Source of the DNA: a virus
Reading direction: 5' to 3' (one strand)
Virus record (IMG/VR): IMGVR_UViG_3300020450_000024
Span: 1 to 60,096 of that record
Length of the DNA stretch: 60,096 nucleotides
This document shows, in pieces, positions 1 through 8,305 of this stretch. Positions within the stretch are counted from its first letter, which is position 1; each line of letters begins with the position of its first letter. The notes beneath the pieces were generated by a model. That model did no database searches and had not been told where the DNA came from. It saw only the letters and a list, made by a program, of their open reading frames with translations. The translations under genes were made by a program, and so were the position numbers.

Positions 1-814
1 TGTCTCCTGCTTCTACATTAGCATATTCACTCTTGGTGTTTCTAGCACTGCCCTTACGTAAAAACTTGTCATCACCATCATCAAATACCAAACTGGATCC
101 GCCCAGCCTCATTGAGTGTATCTGTGCCTTTGCTCCTTTAGGACCGTATGCTGTTTTAGGTGCTCCTGGACTCTTGTCCAAAGGTCCTGGTGTGCTTACA
201 CCAAACACCGAACTTGGTGTTTCACGTCTTGCACTGCTTGATGTGATACCACGTATCTCGTCCGTCAACAATCCCTGTGAACTTAATACTGTGCTTTGTG
301 GACTCACAGGCTTTATAAACTGTGTAGGATCTGCCGTGCGTCCTTTTTCTGTAAGTTTGTTGTATTCCGTTACTGGTAATTTTTTGCTTTTGTTTAATTC
401 GTTGAATGTTGTGGCCGCATAGTTTCCTGATGGCACGCCAAAATTCATATAGTCATCTGGCACACAACCTATCCAATAGCCTTGGTTGATTGAACCTTCA
501 ACAAACACTACCATAACACGAGTGCCTATGTCTGGTGGTACAAACCACATACCATAACTCATCTGTGAATTTGCGTAACCTTCGTTCTTGCTGTTTGCTC
601 TGACTGTTGTTTGTCCGCCAAACAAACTTAGGTATCTAACGTGTAGGATCTGTCCTGCGGCTTCCTCATCATTACCTGATGTTGTGGTCTTTAGGATCTC
701 AACCTCAAGGTCTCCCTTGCTTAATGGATCAAGATGTGAAATGATTCTTGCTATGTAGACTCCATGTCTACGACTTAAACCACCTGCATCAACTGTACGT
801 TTTTCCTGTGCCAT
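1..814 (-). CDS. gp5: Baseplate hub protein gp5-like, N-terminal part (cut by window edge)
   Basis: The reading frame starts at the ATG on the minus strand at 814-812 and runs off the left end of the window; 271 residues are visible. The first ~110 residues look like the OB-fold domain of T4 gp5: 'HLDPLSKGDLEVEIL' near residue 28, then 'VPPDIGTRVMVVFVEG' and 'GYWIGCVPDD', the strands that form the central baseplate spike in T4-like phages. I see no lysozyme motif in the visible part, and the C-terminal beta-helix would lie outside the window. The start codon overlaps the stop of the upstream hub gene (TAATG), so the two are translationally coupled. It is the last visible gene of a four-gene baseplate operon. 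The family call is good; whether a lysozyme domain exists cannot be judged here. Confidence 0.8.
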   Translation of the reverse strand, partial: MAQEKRTVDAGGLSRRHGVYIARIISHLDPLSKGDLEVEILKTTTSGNDEEAAGQILHVRYLSLFGGQTTVRANSKNEGYANSQMSYGMWFVPPDIGTRVMVVFVEGSINQGYWIGCVPDDYMNFGVPSGNYAATTFNELNKSKKLPVTEYNKLTEKGRTADPTQFIKPVSPQSTVLSSQGLLTDEIRGITSSSARRETPSSVFGVSTPGPLDKSPGAPKTAYGPKGAKAQIHSMRLGGSSLVFDDGDDKFLRKGSARNTKSEYANVEAGD

Positions 815-3396
815 TATGTGTTCAATTCCTCATCTGTAATTTCTTCAAAGAAAGTATCGTTTTCAACTGCATCTACTGAACCGTCCGCTTTAACTTCGTT
901 GCCAACTTTGTTTTGTTTTTCACCTTCTTGATATGCGTTCGTGTCTGAATCACTTGCACTTACGTTTGTAAGTTGATTACGTCTACGTACCATATTAAGT
1001 GTTTGTTTGAATACTCCGCCTTGGAAAACATTTGTTACCTTAACAACCTGATACACTCCTGAGAATGCATTTACTTTTATTGTTTGTTCTGGAAATGTCA
1101 TTATACCTTCAGGACTAAAGTCCACTGGTGTTCTAAAGTTAACATTTACATCAACTTCTCCATTTTGATGATTTATTGAACCATCAGCATTTAAATTTAT
1201 AGTTCCGGGTAAAGGTTCTGAATTGTAATTACCCATTCCACTGTCGGCAATGTAATAAGGATCTCCCCATATCTCCATGTCCGCTGTTACTAGGTCTGAC
1301 CCACTATCTATGATAGCATTGTGGAAACGTCTAGCCACTGCCATTTCTGGAGTCTCTGGTACAGCACCCGCGGCGTCTGATTTGTTTTCAATATCTGGTA
1401 ACGCACCTGGTGTTCCGTTGTTTGGATTCTTGGTGTTACCATCTGCCTGTTTAAAGTTTGTATCGGAAACATCTTCGGCAGTACCAGATGTTTCAACCTT
1501 GTTTGTTCCTGCGTTATCAGTGTTTTTTGCAATACTTGTATAAAATGCAGTATTAATGTTGATATCAAATGAAAGCACATCTTTGTTTGCACCTGTGTAT
1601 ATGTAATTGTATGCTTTTACGCATTGCTTTTCTAATGATTCAACACCCTTTGCTGGTGCAGTAGGTGGAGCAAATTTAGAACTGTGTACCTTGTATGGTA
1701 CTACTTTATATACATATACTCTAGGAGGTCTACCTGATTTCTTTTCCTGTGCTTTGTTTGTTACATTATACACACTGGATTCTATCTTAAACCAATCCTT
1801 AAATCCATTTGCATCTGTTGGTGCATTGTGTCCTATGTTTGCACCATAGTCACTCATGATAACTAATTCTTCTAATATTTTTTGTATGGTCATTCCTTGT
1901 GGAAATTTAATTTCCATATTTTTACCAGGAATAATTTTAATCTTTCCTCTTTCAAAAATACCTTGTTCTTTGTTGTAGGTAAATTTTGCAAGACCAAAAG
2001 GTGCCGCACCCGCGGCTCCATATTCAAATCTTCCTTTTGCTACTTCTCCATTTCCAATTTGGTTAATGTTTACTTTTGCTGTTCCTCTTTGTTTAATACC
2101 TTCTGATACCTTGCTACGTAGAACAGTATAACCTAATTGTTTGCTTAGATATTCATCAAAGTTTGCAGGTACTTCACCAGTTTGTCCTGATAGTGATTCC
2201 CATGCTTCTGCTGTGTTTACAGCCTTTATGGTTCCTGCTGAACTTCCGTCATTGGAAACTGTCGCCGCATTTTCTGATTCAGTGTCGCTTGTTCCTACAC
2301 TGTTTTTGTTACTTGCACGACTTCCTTCAGTAGGAAACAAAATTACATATTCATCTGGTTCTACTACATCACCTTTTTCTTTTTGTTCAAGCAAGTGTGT
2401 GTTTAAAACTGTTGCAATACTTTTTGCTCCACTTTGACAAAGTTCTTCTATGTTTTTTCCTGATACCTGTACATCAATAGGTATTCTTTGTACCTGATCA
2501 CTGAATGCAACATCATTCCACGGTACACCTTTAACACTGTACACACTTCCAGATGCTTCTACACTAAACCCTGCATTGGTCCATTTGAAAGGCATTACCT
2601 TTCTCATTCCTAAACTACTATCTGGATACACAGGATTACCAGATGAATCCCAACCTTTAAATTCTATTATTAAAACATATGGTGCTTGTAAATAATTTTC
2701 ATGTCCTGCTTTCATTGAACAAAGTTGCAGTGTTTGTAAAAACAATCCCATTGAATAAGGTTCATGTACTTCAAATTGAAAACTTGTTGCCTGTGTATTT
2801 CTACTTTTAGGATTGGGTGCAATAAAAGTTTGTATTTCTAAATTATCAATAAAGTATTCTAACTTAATTCCATTTTGTTCGTATGCTGTACGAGCCATAC
2901 CTTTTACACCACTTGAACCTCCTGTTTTTAATAAAACATTTGCAGGATCTTTTACCCTGTATGTAGTGTCTGGATTATTAAGTTCGTCATTTGTTAAACA
3001 ACCAATAGTATAAATGTAATTGTAACTTGCAAATCTATTAAGTGCATTATCCAATGGTAAATCTAATCCAGGAACAACTTTTAAAACTTTACTTTCAACT
3101 TCTTCTTTTTTGATAGGTTCAACATTATCTCCATTCATTTGCTCTGTGTTGCCAGTTTTTGTTGCGGAGTCTTTGATTTGATTTTCTGTGTTACCTGTGG
3201 CTAATTTACTACCACCTACTGTGATGTTATCATTTTGTTTTAAATTTGGATATACTCTATCGCCGAACTCTCCAAACATTCCGAATTCAGGATATCCTAA
3301 GACTTCGTCATAAGCAGAGCCCATCTCTACTAGAATAATATCGCCTTCTACGTTCTTAGAGTTTCTAATATTCTTGTCGATTGGTTTACTAAACAT
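814..3396 (-). CDS. Large baseplate hub/structural protein (860 aa), between gp53 and gp5
   Basis: An 860-aa protein whose ATG directly abuts the gp53 stop codon and whose stop overlaps the gp5 start. It has an N-terminal segment rich in Lys, Thr and Glu, a long globular region (about residues 130-330, with 'NYIYTIGCLTND' and 'APYVLIIEFKGWDSSGNPV'), and a C-terminal region with 'GDPYYIADSGMG' and 'FRTPVDFSPEG' followed by an acidic tail. T4 gp27 (hub, ~390 aa) sits functionally next to gp5, and T4-like cyanophages carry a similarly large protein at this place. I infer a gp27-like hub subunit with extra domains, but I do not recognise a named domain. Low-complexity Thr/Asn/Gly linkers separate the domains. 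The coding region is certain; the function is inferred from gene order. Confidence 0.7.
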   Translation of the reverse strand: MFSKPIDKNIRNSKNVEGDIILVEMGSAYDEVLGYPEFGMFGEFGDRVYPNLKQNDNITVGGSKLATGNTENQIKDSATKTGNTEQMNGDNVEPIKKEEVESKVLKVVPGLDLPLDNALNRFASYNYIYTIGCLTNDELNNPDTTYRVKDPANVLLKTGGSSGVKGMARTAYEQNGIKLEYFIDNLEIQTFIAPNPKSRNTQATSFQFEVHEPYSMGLFLQTLQLCSMKAGHENYLQAPYVLIIEFKGWDSSGNPVYPDSSLGMRKVMPFKWTNAGFSVEASGSVYSVKGVPWNDVAFSDQVQRIPIDVQVSGKNIEELCQSGAKSIATVLNTHLLEQKEKGDVVEPDEYVILFPTEGSRASNKNSVGTSDTESENAATVSNDGSSAGTIKAVNTAEAWESLSGQTGEVPANFDEYLSKQLGYTVLRSKVSEGIKQRGTAKVNINQIGNGEVAKGRFEYGAAGAAPFGLAKFTYNKEQGIFERGKIKIIPGKNMEIKFPQGMTIQKILEELVIMSDYGANIGHNAPTDANGFKDWFKIESSVYNVTNKAQEKKSGRPPRVYVYKVVPYKVHSSKFAPPTAPAKGVESLEKQCVKAYNYIYTGANKDVLSFDININTAFYTSIAKNTDNAGTNKVETSGTAEDVSDTNFKQADGNTKNPNNGTPGALPDIENKSDAAGAVPETPEMAVARRFHNAIIDSGSDLVTADMEIWGDPYYIADSGMGNYNSEPLPGTINLNADGSINHQNGEVDVNVNFRTPVDFSPEGIMTFPEQTIKVNAFSGVYQVVKVTNVFQGGVFKQTLNMVRRRNQLTNVSASDSDTNAYQEGEKQNKVGNEVKADGSVDAVENDTFFEEITDEELNT

Positions 3397-3702
3397 CTAG
3401 ATTCCCAATAATCTTTTTAATTTGTCTCCCTTTGGAAGAAATATCTTCGTTCCTGATTCTAAGTCAAATATAGGATCTTTGATTGTATTCATATTACGTT
3501 GAGCAAACACCCACCATAGTTTAGGCGAGCCATACAAGTCATACGCAAGTAAGTCTGGTCTGTGATTGTACTGTGGTGCTACTTCATATAGCACATCATC
3601 TGCTTCTGCTGGAATAGGTCTAATTTTTAAAGTATCTAAAAACCCATTACCATATCCTGTGTTTCTCCATGGACTTGTATCTTTATAAAAAGCCTTAGGC
3701 AT
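3397..3702 (-). CDS. gp53: Baseplate wedge protein gp53
   Basis: A 101-aa protein, with the block 'YNHRPDLLAYDLYGSPKLWW' followed by 'FAQRNMNTIKDPIFDLESG' and 'IFLP'. This is the conserved core of the T4 gp53 family (baseplate wedge, LysM-like fold). T4 gp53 is ~196 aa; short versions consisting mainly of this core are usual in marine T4-like phages. The ATG overlaps the stop of the upstream gp48/54-like gene (TAATG), and the stop is immediately followed by the start of the 860-aa hub gene, so expression is coupled. gp53 joins wedges to one another around the hub, consistent with the baseplate neighbours. Confidence 0.9.
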   Translation of the reverse strand: MPKAFYKDTSPWRNTGYGNGFLDTLKIRPIPAEADDVLYEVAPQYNHRPDLLAYDLYGSPKLWWVFAQRNMNTIKDPIFDLESGTKIFLPKGDKLKRLLGI

Positions 3703-4565
3703 TAGATAAACCCTTTCTCTTGCGTTACATATTCACCGTTAACAAAATCAGATAAACTAAATCCTTGTACATCTGTTCTGCTGTAGATAGGTTGTACTGT
3801 AACTGTAACCTGTGATTGAACTGGTACATACGCAACTGTTCCTTTTATGTTTGCTGTATCTGTTGCGCCTTGCGTTGCTTCTGCCAAAGCACCCATGTTA
3901 GATAAATCAACTGCAATGTAATCAATTTCAGTTGGCATATCCAAAGTAAACATTGTTACAATGACAGGAACGTTTTTGAAAACATAATCACCATAACCGT
4001 TTAATTTTACTACTGGTGGAGGAGCACCTTGAAATTCTCCTTCTCCATAAAACATCTTTGTAACACTTCTTAGGTAGTGTAACATAGAAATCCAATATGT
4101 ACCTTCTGCACTTGTTTGTACAAAAAACTCTCCTGTAATTGTCATCTGATCCACAGTTGAGTTGTTGTATGCATAGAACGGATAATTATTATGTACAGGC
4201 GATATCGGCGAATAATTTGCTGTATGAGATAAAATTATAGTTGGAGTATATGGAAACGTTAATCCACTTGTTTCACGTAAAGGCTGTAACATTTTACTGT
4301 TATTGAAACTTTGTACATTAGGAATAGACAATTTGACACGCCAATCTTTTTCACCAGGAGCAGAAGCAAAACTGGCATCTGCCTTAAATGATTGCGTAGG
4401 CTCACCATTTACTGGTAATAATCGAGATCTAACATTTTTCATGAAGCCTTGTGCTGTTGAAAATATTTTTGATCCGGTTTCTTTTATCACTCCACCATTA
4501 TCACCCGATTGTTGTGTGGATATGGTGCTATTTGATATAAAGCCTTTCGTGTCCTGTCTTTCCAT
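3702..4565 (-). CDS. gp48: Baseplate tail-tube cap/initiator, gp48/gp54-like
   Basis: A 287-aa protein starting at the ATG at 4565, which has AAGGAG about 7 nt upstream. A longer frame begins 36 nt earlier (4601) but lacks a comparable ribosome site. The region after residue ~60 ('DWRVKLSIPNVQSF', 'PFYAYNNSTVDQMTITGEF', 'ISMLHYLRSVTKMFYGEGE') has the pattern of the T4 tail-cap family, tube-like proteins that sit on the baseplate hub and start tail-tube polymerisation. Gene order (followed by gp53) fits gp48 or gp54; I cannot decide between the two. It is the first gene of the minus-strand baseplate operon, with a late-promoter match at 4596-4589 giving a leader of roughly 20 nt. Confidence 0.75.
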   Translation of the reverse strand: MERQDTKGFISNSTISTQQSGDNGGVIKETGSKIFSTAQGFMKNVRSRLLPVNGEPTQSFKADASFASAPGEKDWRVKLSIPNVQSFNNSKMLQPLRETSGLTFPYTPTIILSHTANYSPISPVHNNYPFYAYNNSTVDQMTITGEFFVQTSAEGTYWISMLHYLRSVTKMFYGEGEFQGAPPPVVKLNGYGDYVFKNVPVIVTMFTLDMPTEIDYIAVDLSNMGALAEATQGATDTANIKGTVAYVPVQSQVTVTVQPIYSRTDVQGFSLSDFVNGEYVTQEKGFI

Positions 4566-4588
4566 TAAAAAACTCCTTTTGGTACAAG

Positions 4589-4596
4589 TATTTATT
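4589..4596 (-). promoter_or_regulatory. T4-type late promoter for the baseplate operon
   Basis: On the minus strand the sequence reads AATAAATACTT, one change from the T4 late -10 box TATAAATA, located ~24 nt before the gp48/54-like ATG. Its upstream end overlaps by two bases the -35 box of the early promoter on the opposite strand. Confidence 0.7.
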
Positions 4597-4623
4597 GACA
4601 AAATTATCAGAGTATATTATAAT
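4595..4623 (+). promoter_or_regulatory. Consensus sigma70 promoter for gp55
   Basis: TTGACA (4595-4600), a 17-nt spacer, and TATAAT (4618-4623): a full match to the bacterial housekeeping promoter at the best spacing. It lies 24 nt before the gp55 ATG. It should be read by unmodified host RNA polymerase, that is, early after infection. Confidence 0.9.
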
Positions 4624-4646
4624 AAGGTTTGTTTGGAGAAAAAATT

Positions 4647-5480
4647 ATGAAAAGAGTCAATTACCTTAATAATAAAGACCTTTTGAGCGAAATTCACAAG
4701 AGTAAGACCTCTTATTGCAGTTTTACTGACGATGATCATGCACAATATGACATTATATTGCCTAGTGTAGACAAAATTAACGTTAGAACTATTGCAGAAG
4801 CCAAAAGGAACAAGGCAAAAAGGTTATCACAACAAGATTATGAAAGACGTAAAGAAGCAGGCGAAAAAGTCAAACAGGCGGATTGTGCAATAGATTACAA
4901 GAAAATTAAAAAAGATGAATTAATATTTAGGATTATGACATATGATCATATCCCTGAAGACAAAGGCAGAAAGAAAAATCCGAAGACAGTAGCGGATACA
5001 AAGGAAAAATTAAACTTTCCACCATTCCAGCACTTTAAATTTACATCAACAGACAAATTAATGACTGTAGGTAAATCACACTGGGTAGGTGGTATGAGCA
5101 ATGGTAACTTCAGTAAAGATCATGGTAAGACAACTGAAAAACTTGCTCGTATGTGGATGAAACTATGTGATAGATATGCAACCAGAGGAAACGTAAGAGG
5201 CTATACTTACAATGATGAAATGAAAGGTCAAGCAATACTTCAATTAACACAGATTGGATTACAGTTTGACGAATCTAAATCTAATAATCCTTTTGCTTAT
5301 TACACGGCGGCTGTAACAAACAGTTTTGTTAGAGTAATTAATATCGAAAAACGTAATCAAAATATTAGAGATGATATTTTAGAGATGAACGATATGAATC
5401 CGTCTTTCACTAGACAAATGCAAGGATCATGGGAAAGATCGGTAAAAGAAGCATACGATAAAATTAACAAGAAAGATTGA
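4647..5480 (+). CDS. gp55: Late-transcription sigma factor gp55 with long N-terminal extension
   Basis: A 277-aa protein. The ATG at 4647 has GGAG at 4635-4638; an in-frame ATG at 4629 is less well placed. The C-terminal ~120 residues match T4 gp55, the sigma-like subunit that directs host polymerase to TATAAATA late promoters: 'MWMKLCDRYATRGNVRGYTY', 'ILQLTQIGLQFDESKSNNPF' and 'AYYTAAVTNSFVRVINIEKR' correspond to the sigma region 2-like part. T4 gp55 is 185 aa. Here ~130 extra residues precede this core, including 'YLNNKDLLSEIHKSKTSYC' and a Lys/Arg-rich stretch. The gene is driven by a consensus sigma70 promoter and followed by a second one that overlaps its stop codon. The presence of gp55 agrees with the many late-promoter motifs in the window. 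Confidence 0.88.
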   Translation: MKRVNYLNNKDLLSEIHKSKTSYCSFTDDDHAQYDIILPSVDKINVRTIAEAKRNKAKRLSQQDYERRKEAGEKVKQADCAIDYKKIKKDELIFRIMTYDHIPEDKGRKKNPKTVADTKEKLNFPPFQHFKFTSTDKLMTVGKSHWVGGMSNGNFSKDHGKTTEKLARMWMKLCDRYATRGNVRGYTYNDEMKGQAILQLTQIGLQFDESKSNNPFAYYTAAVTNSFVRVINIEKRNQNIRDDILEMNDMNPSFTRQMQGSWERSVKEAYDKINKKD

Positions 5481-5505
5481 CATTCGCAACTTTTTGTTGT
5501 ATAAT
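5477..5505 (+). promoter_or_regulatory. Second consensus sigma70 promoter, in front of gp47
   Basis: TTGACA (5477-5482), a 17-nt spacer, TATAAT (5500-5505). The TGA stop of gp55 (5478-5480) lies inside the -35 box. It gives gp47/gp46 and the genes behind them an early promoter of their own. Confidence 0.9.
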
Positions 5506-5528
5506 GTTTGTAAAGTGAGGTTCTAGAT

Positions 5529-6533
5529 TTGTTTAAAAAAGCGGCTGTATTCACGGACATACACTTTGGACTGAAGTCTAATTCAAAAGTCCATAATGAT
5601 GACTGTGAAGAATTTGTAGATTGGTATATTGAACAAGCCAAAAAAGAAGGTTGTGAAACAGGCATCTTTATGGGTGACTGGCACCACAATAGAAATAGTT
5701 TAAATGTTGTAACAATGGATTATTCTATCCGTTGTTTAGAAAAGTTAGGAAAAGCATTTGAACAGTTTTACTATTTTCCAGGCAACCATGATTTGTATTA
5801 CAAAGACAAACGTGATGTGCATTCTGTAGAATATGCAAAGCACATTAAAGGAGTAACTGTTGTAAATGAAATTTATGAAAAGGATGACGTTTGTTTAGTT
5901 CCTTGGTTGGTTGGCGAAGAATGGAAAAAAATTCCTAAGATTAAAGCAAAATATATGTTTGGACATTTCGAACTTCCAAACTTTTATATGAACGCAATGG
6001 TTCAAATGCCTGACACAGGTGAATTAAAGTCTGAACATTTTGTTAATCAGGAATATGTGTTTAGTGGACACTTTCATAAAAGACAAACACACGGCAACGT
6101 AACATACATTGGTAATCCTATGCCTCACAACTATGCTGATACGTGGGACGATGAACGTGGTATGATGATCTTTGAATATGGAGGCAAGCCAAGATACTTG
6201 AACTGGCCAGATTGTCCAAAGTATAGAACAATTAAATTAAGTGAACTTATAGATAGAAAAGATGAAATTATTGGCAGTAAAACTTATCTAAGAGTTACAC
6301 TTGATATTGATATTAGTTTTGAAGAAGCAAGTTTTATTAAAGAAAACTTTATCAATGAATACAAGTGTAGAGAAATAACTTTACTTCCAAGTCAACAGGT
6401 AGATGAGATTAACACAGATATTGATATTACAAAATTTGAAAGTGTTGATCAAATTGTTACACATGAGATAGATGCAATAGATTCTGACAATTATAATAAA
6501 CAGAAACTATTAGAAATATATGGCGAATTATGA
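5529..6533 (+). CDS. gp47: Recombination endonuclease subunit gp47 (SbcD/Mre11-like)
   Basis: A 334-aa metallophosphoesterase. Motifs in order: 'FTDIHFG' (residues 8-14, metal ligands Asp and His), 'GDWHHN' near 53, 'PGNHD' near 85, 'GHFELPN' near 154 and 'SGHFHKR' near 180. This is the Mre11/SbcD nuclease set. With gp46 it forms the T4 complex that resects DNA ends for recombination-dependent replication and degrades host DNA. The start is a TTG at 5529, with GAGG 8 nt upstream; an upstream GTG hits a stop at once. The stop overlaps the gp46 ATG (ATGA), so the two subunits are translationally coupled. Confidence 0.93.
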   Translation: MFKKAAVFTDIHFGLKSNSKVHNDDCEEFVDWYIEQAKKEGCETGIFMGDWHHNRNSLNVVTMDYSIRCLEKLGKAFEQFYYFPGNHDLYYKDKRDVHSVEYAKHIKGVTVVNEIYEKDDVCLVPWLVGEEWKKIPKIKAKYMFGHFELPNFYMNAMVQMPDTGELKSEHFVNQEYVFSGHFHKRQTHGNVTYIGNPMPHNYADTWDDERGMMIFEYGGKPRYLNWPDCPKYRTIKLSELIDRKDEIIGSKTYLRVTLDIDISFEEASFIKENFINEYKCREITLLPSQQVDEINTDIDITKFESVDQIVTHEIDAIDSDNYNKQKLLEIYGEL

Positions 6534-8305
6534 TAAAGATAAAAGACTTAACCGTTAAAAACTTTATGAGTGTGGGTAACCAAACCCAAGCAGTTGACTT
6601 CAGCAACAGACAACTTACATTGGTGCTAGGAGAAAACTTGGATCAAGGAGGAGATGATTCAGGCTCACGTAACGGTACAGGTAAGACCACAATCATCAAC
6701 GCACTATCTTATGCGTTGTATGGTGTGGCGCTGACAAACATTAGAAAAAACAATTTAATTAACAAAACTAACAACAAAGGAATGTTAGTTACACTTAACT
6801 TTGAAAAAGACAATACAAAATATAGAATTGAAAGAGGGCGTGGCCCTAACGTATTAAAGTTCTTTGTAGATGAAGAAGAACAAGAACTTACAGATGAATC
6901 GCAAGGAGATAGTCGTAAAACACAGGAGACACTTGATCAACTATTGCAAATGAGTCATGATATGTTTAAGCATTTAATTGCATTAAACACATACACAGAA
7001 CCATTCCTTGCAATGAAGCCAAATGATCAACGTGCTATTATCGAACAACTATTAGGTATTACAATACTGTCTGAAAAGGCAAACGTATTACGTGAACATA
7101 TGAAAGTTACTCGAGATAGTATTACAGAAGAAAATGCAAAAATAAATGCACAACAAGATAGCAATGAACGTGTTAAGGAAAGCATTGAAAGTTTAAAATT
7201 AAAATTAAGTGCTTGGGAACAACAACGTGAAACAAATATTAAAAAACTTGAAACTGGTATTGATGAGTTAGAACACATAGATATTGATACAGAAATAAGC
7301 AATCATGAAAAATTACAATCTTGGAATGAAACAGAAAAACATCAACGCAATCTAATCAAAGAACAAGCAACACTAGAAAGTGCATTAGGACAAACAGATA
7401 AACGTCTTGAAAAGGTAAGCAAAGAACTAGATGATCTTGAAGATGCAAAATGTTATGCTTGTGGACAGGATTTGCCTGATGAAAAAGTTGACGAAATACA
7501 GAACAAACTGCAAACAGAATATGGTGAAACTACAACATACTTAATGGAAATAAATGAAAAGGCAGAGAAAGTAAAAACAAAACTAGCAAACATTGGAGAA
7601 CTTTCTGATAAGCCTAGCACGTTCTATGAAACTGCCAAAGAAGCATATGACCACAGAAGCAATATTGAAAACTTAAAAGACGCATTAAAAAGAGCAAAAG
7701 AAGATAAAGATCCTTATACTGAACAAATTGAAGAATTACAAAATACTGCAATCCAAGAAATAAATTGGGACGAAGTAAACAAACTAACAAATCATAAAGA
7801 TCATCAAGAGTTTTTATACAAACTTCTCACAAACAAAGATAGTTTTATACGTAAGAAAATTATTGATCAGAACCTCGCATATTTAAATAATAGACTTACA
7901 TACTATCTTGATCGTCTTGGTCTTCCACATTCTGTGGTATTTAAAAATGACCTAGCAGTTGAAATAACACAGTTAGGTCAAGACCTTGACTTTGACAATT
8001 TAAGTAGAGGTGAACGTAATAGACTTATACTTGGATTAAGTTGGGCATTTAGAGATGTCTGGGAAGGACTATATCAAAACATTAACTTATTATTTGTTGA
8101 TGAACTTATTGATAGTGGTATGGATACTGCTGGTGTTGAATCTAGTTTAGCAGTTCTTAAGAAGATGGGGAGAGAAAGAGATAAAAACATTTACATCATT
8201 TCTCATAAAGATGAATTACAAGGTAGGGTAAACAATGTATTGAAGGTCATTAAAGAAAATGGCTTTACAAGTTATGCTAACGATGTAGAAGTAGTGGAAC
8301 AGTGA
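6530..8305 (+). CDS. gp46: Recombination endonuclease subunit gp46 (SbcC/Rad50-like ATPase)
   Basis: A 591-aa SMC-type ATPase. Walker A 'GSRNGTGKTT' lies at residues 45-54. Long coiled-coil arms (about 170-450) flank a zinc hook 'CYACGQD' near residue 307. The ABC signature 'LSRGERNRL' is near 491 and Walker B 'LLFVDELIDSGMD' near 520. All key motifs are present, so the protein looks functional. Together with gp47 it processes DNA ends for recombination-dependent replication. The ATG overlaps the gp47 stop; the stop overlaps the GTG of the next gene (GTGA). The length is close to T4 gp46 (560 aa). Confidence 0.95.
   Translation: MIKIKDLTVKNFMSVGNQTQAVDFSNRQLTLVLGENLDQGGDDSGSRNGTGKTTIINALSYALYGVALTNIRKNNLINKTNNKGMLVTLNFEKDNTKYRIERGRGPNVLKFFVDEEEQELTDESQGDSRKTQETLDQLLQMSHDMFKHLIALNTYTEPFLAMKPNDQRAIIEQLLGITILSEKANVLREHMKVTRDSITEENAKINAQQDSNERVKESIESLKLKLSAWEQQRETNIKKLETGIDELEHIDIDTEISNHEKLQSWNETEKHQRNLIKEQATLESALGQTDKRLEKVSKELDDLEDAKCYACGQDLPDEKVDEIQNKLQTEYGETTTYLMEINEKAEKVKTKLANIGELSDKPSTFYETAKEAYDHRSNIENLKDALKRAKEDKDPYTEQIEELQNTAIQEINWDEVNKLTNHKDHQEFLYKLLTNKDSFIRKKIIDQNLAYLNNRLTYYLDRLGLPHSVVFKNDLAVEITQLGQDLDFDNLSRGERNRLILGLSWAFRDVWEGLYQNINLLFVDELIDSGMDTAGVESSLAVLKKMGRERDKNIYIISHKDELQGRVNNVLKVIKENGFTSYANDVEVVEQ

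Noticed and set aside
33-422. Plus-strand reading frame of 129 codons
   Set aside because: It is the shadow of the gp5-like gene on the minus strand, which has clear OB-fold motifs.
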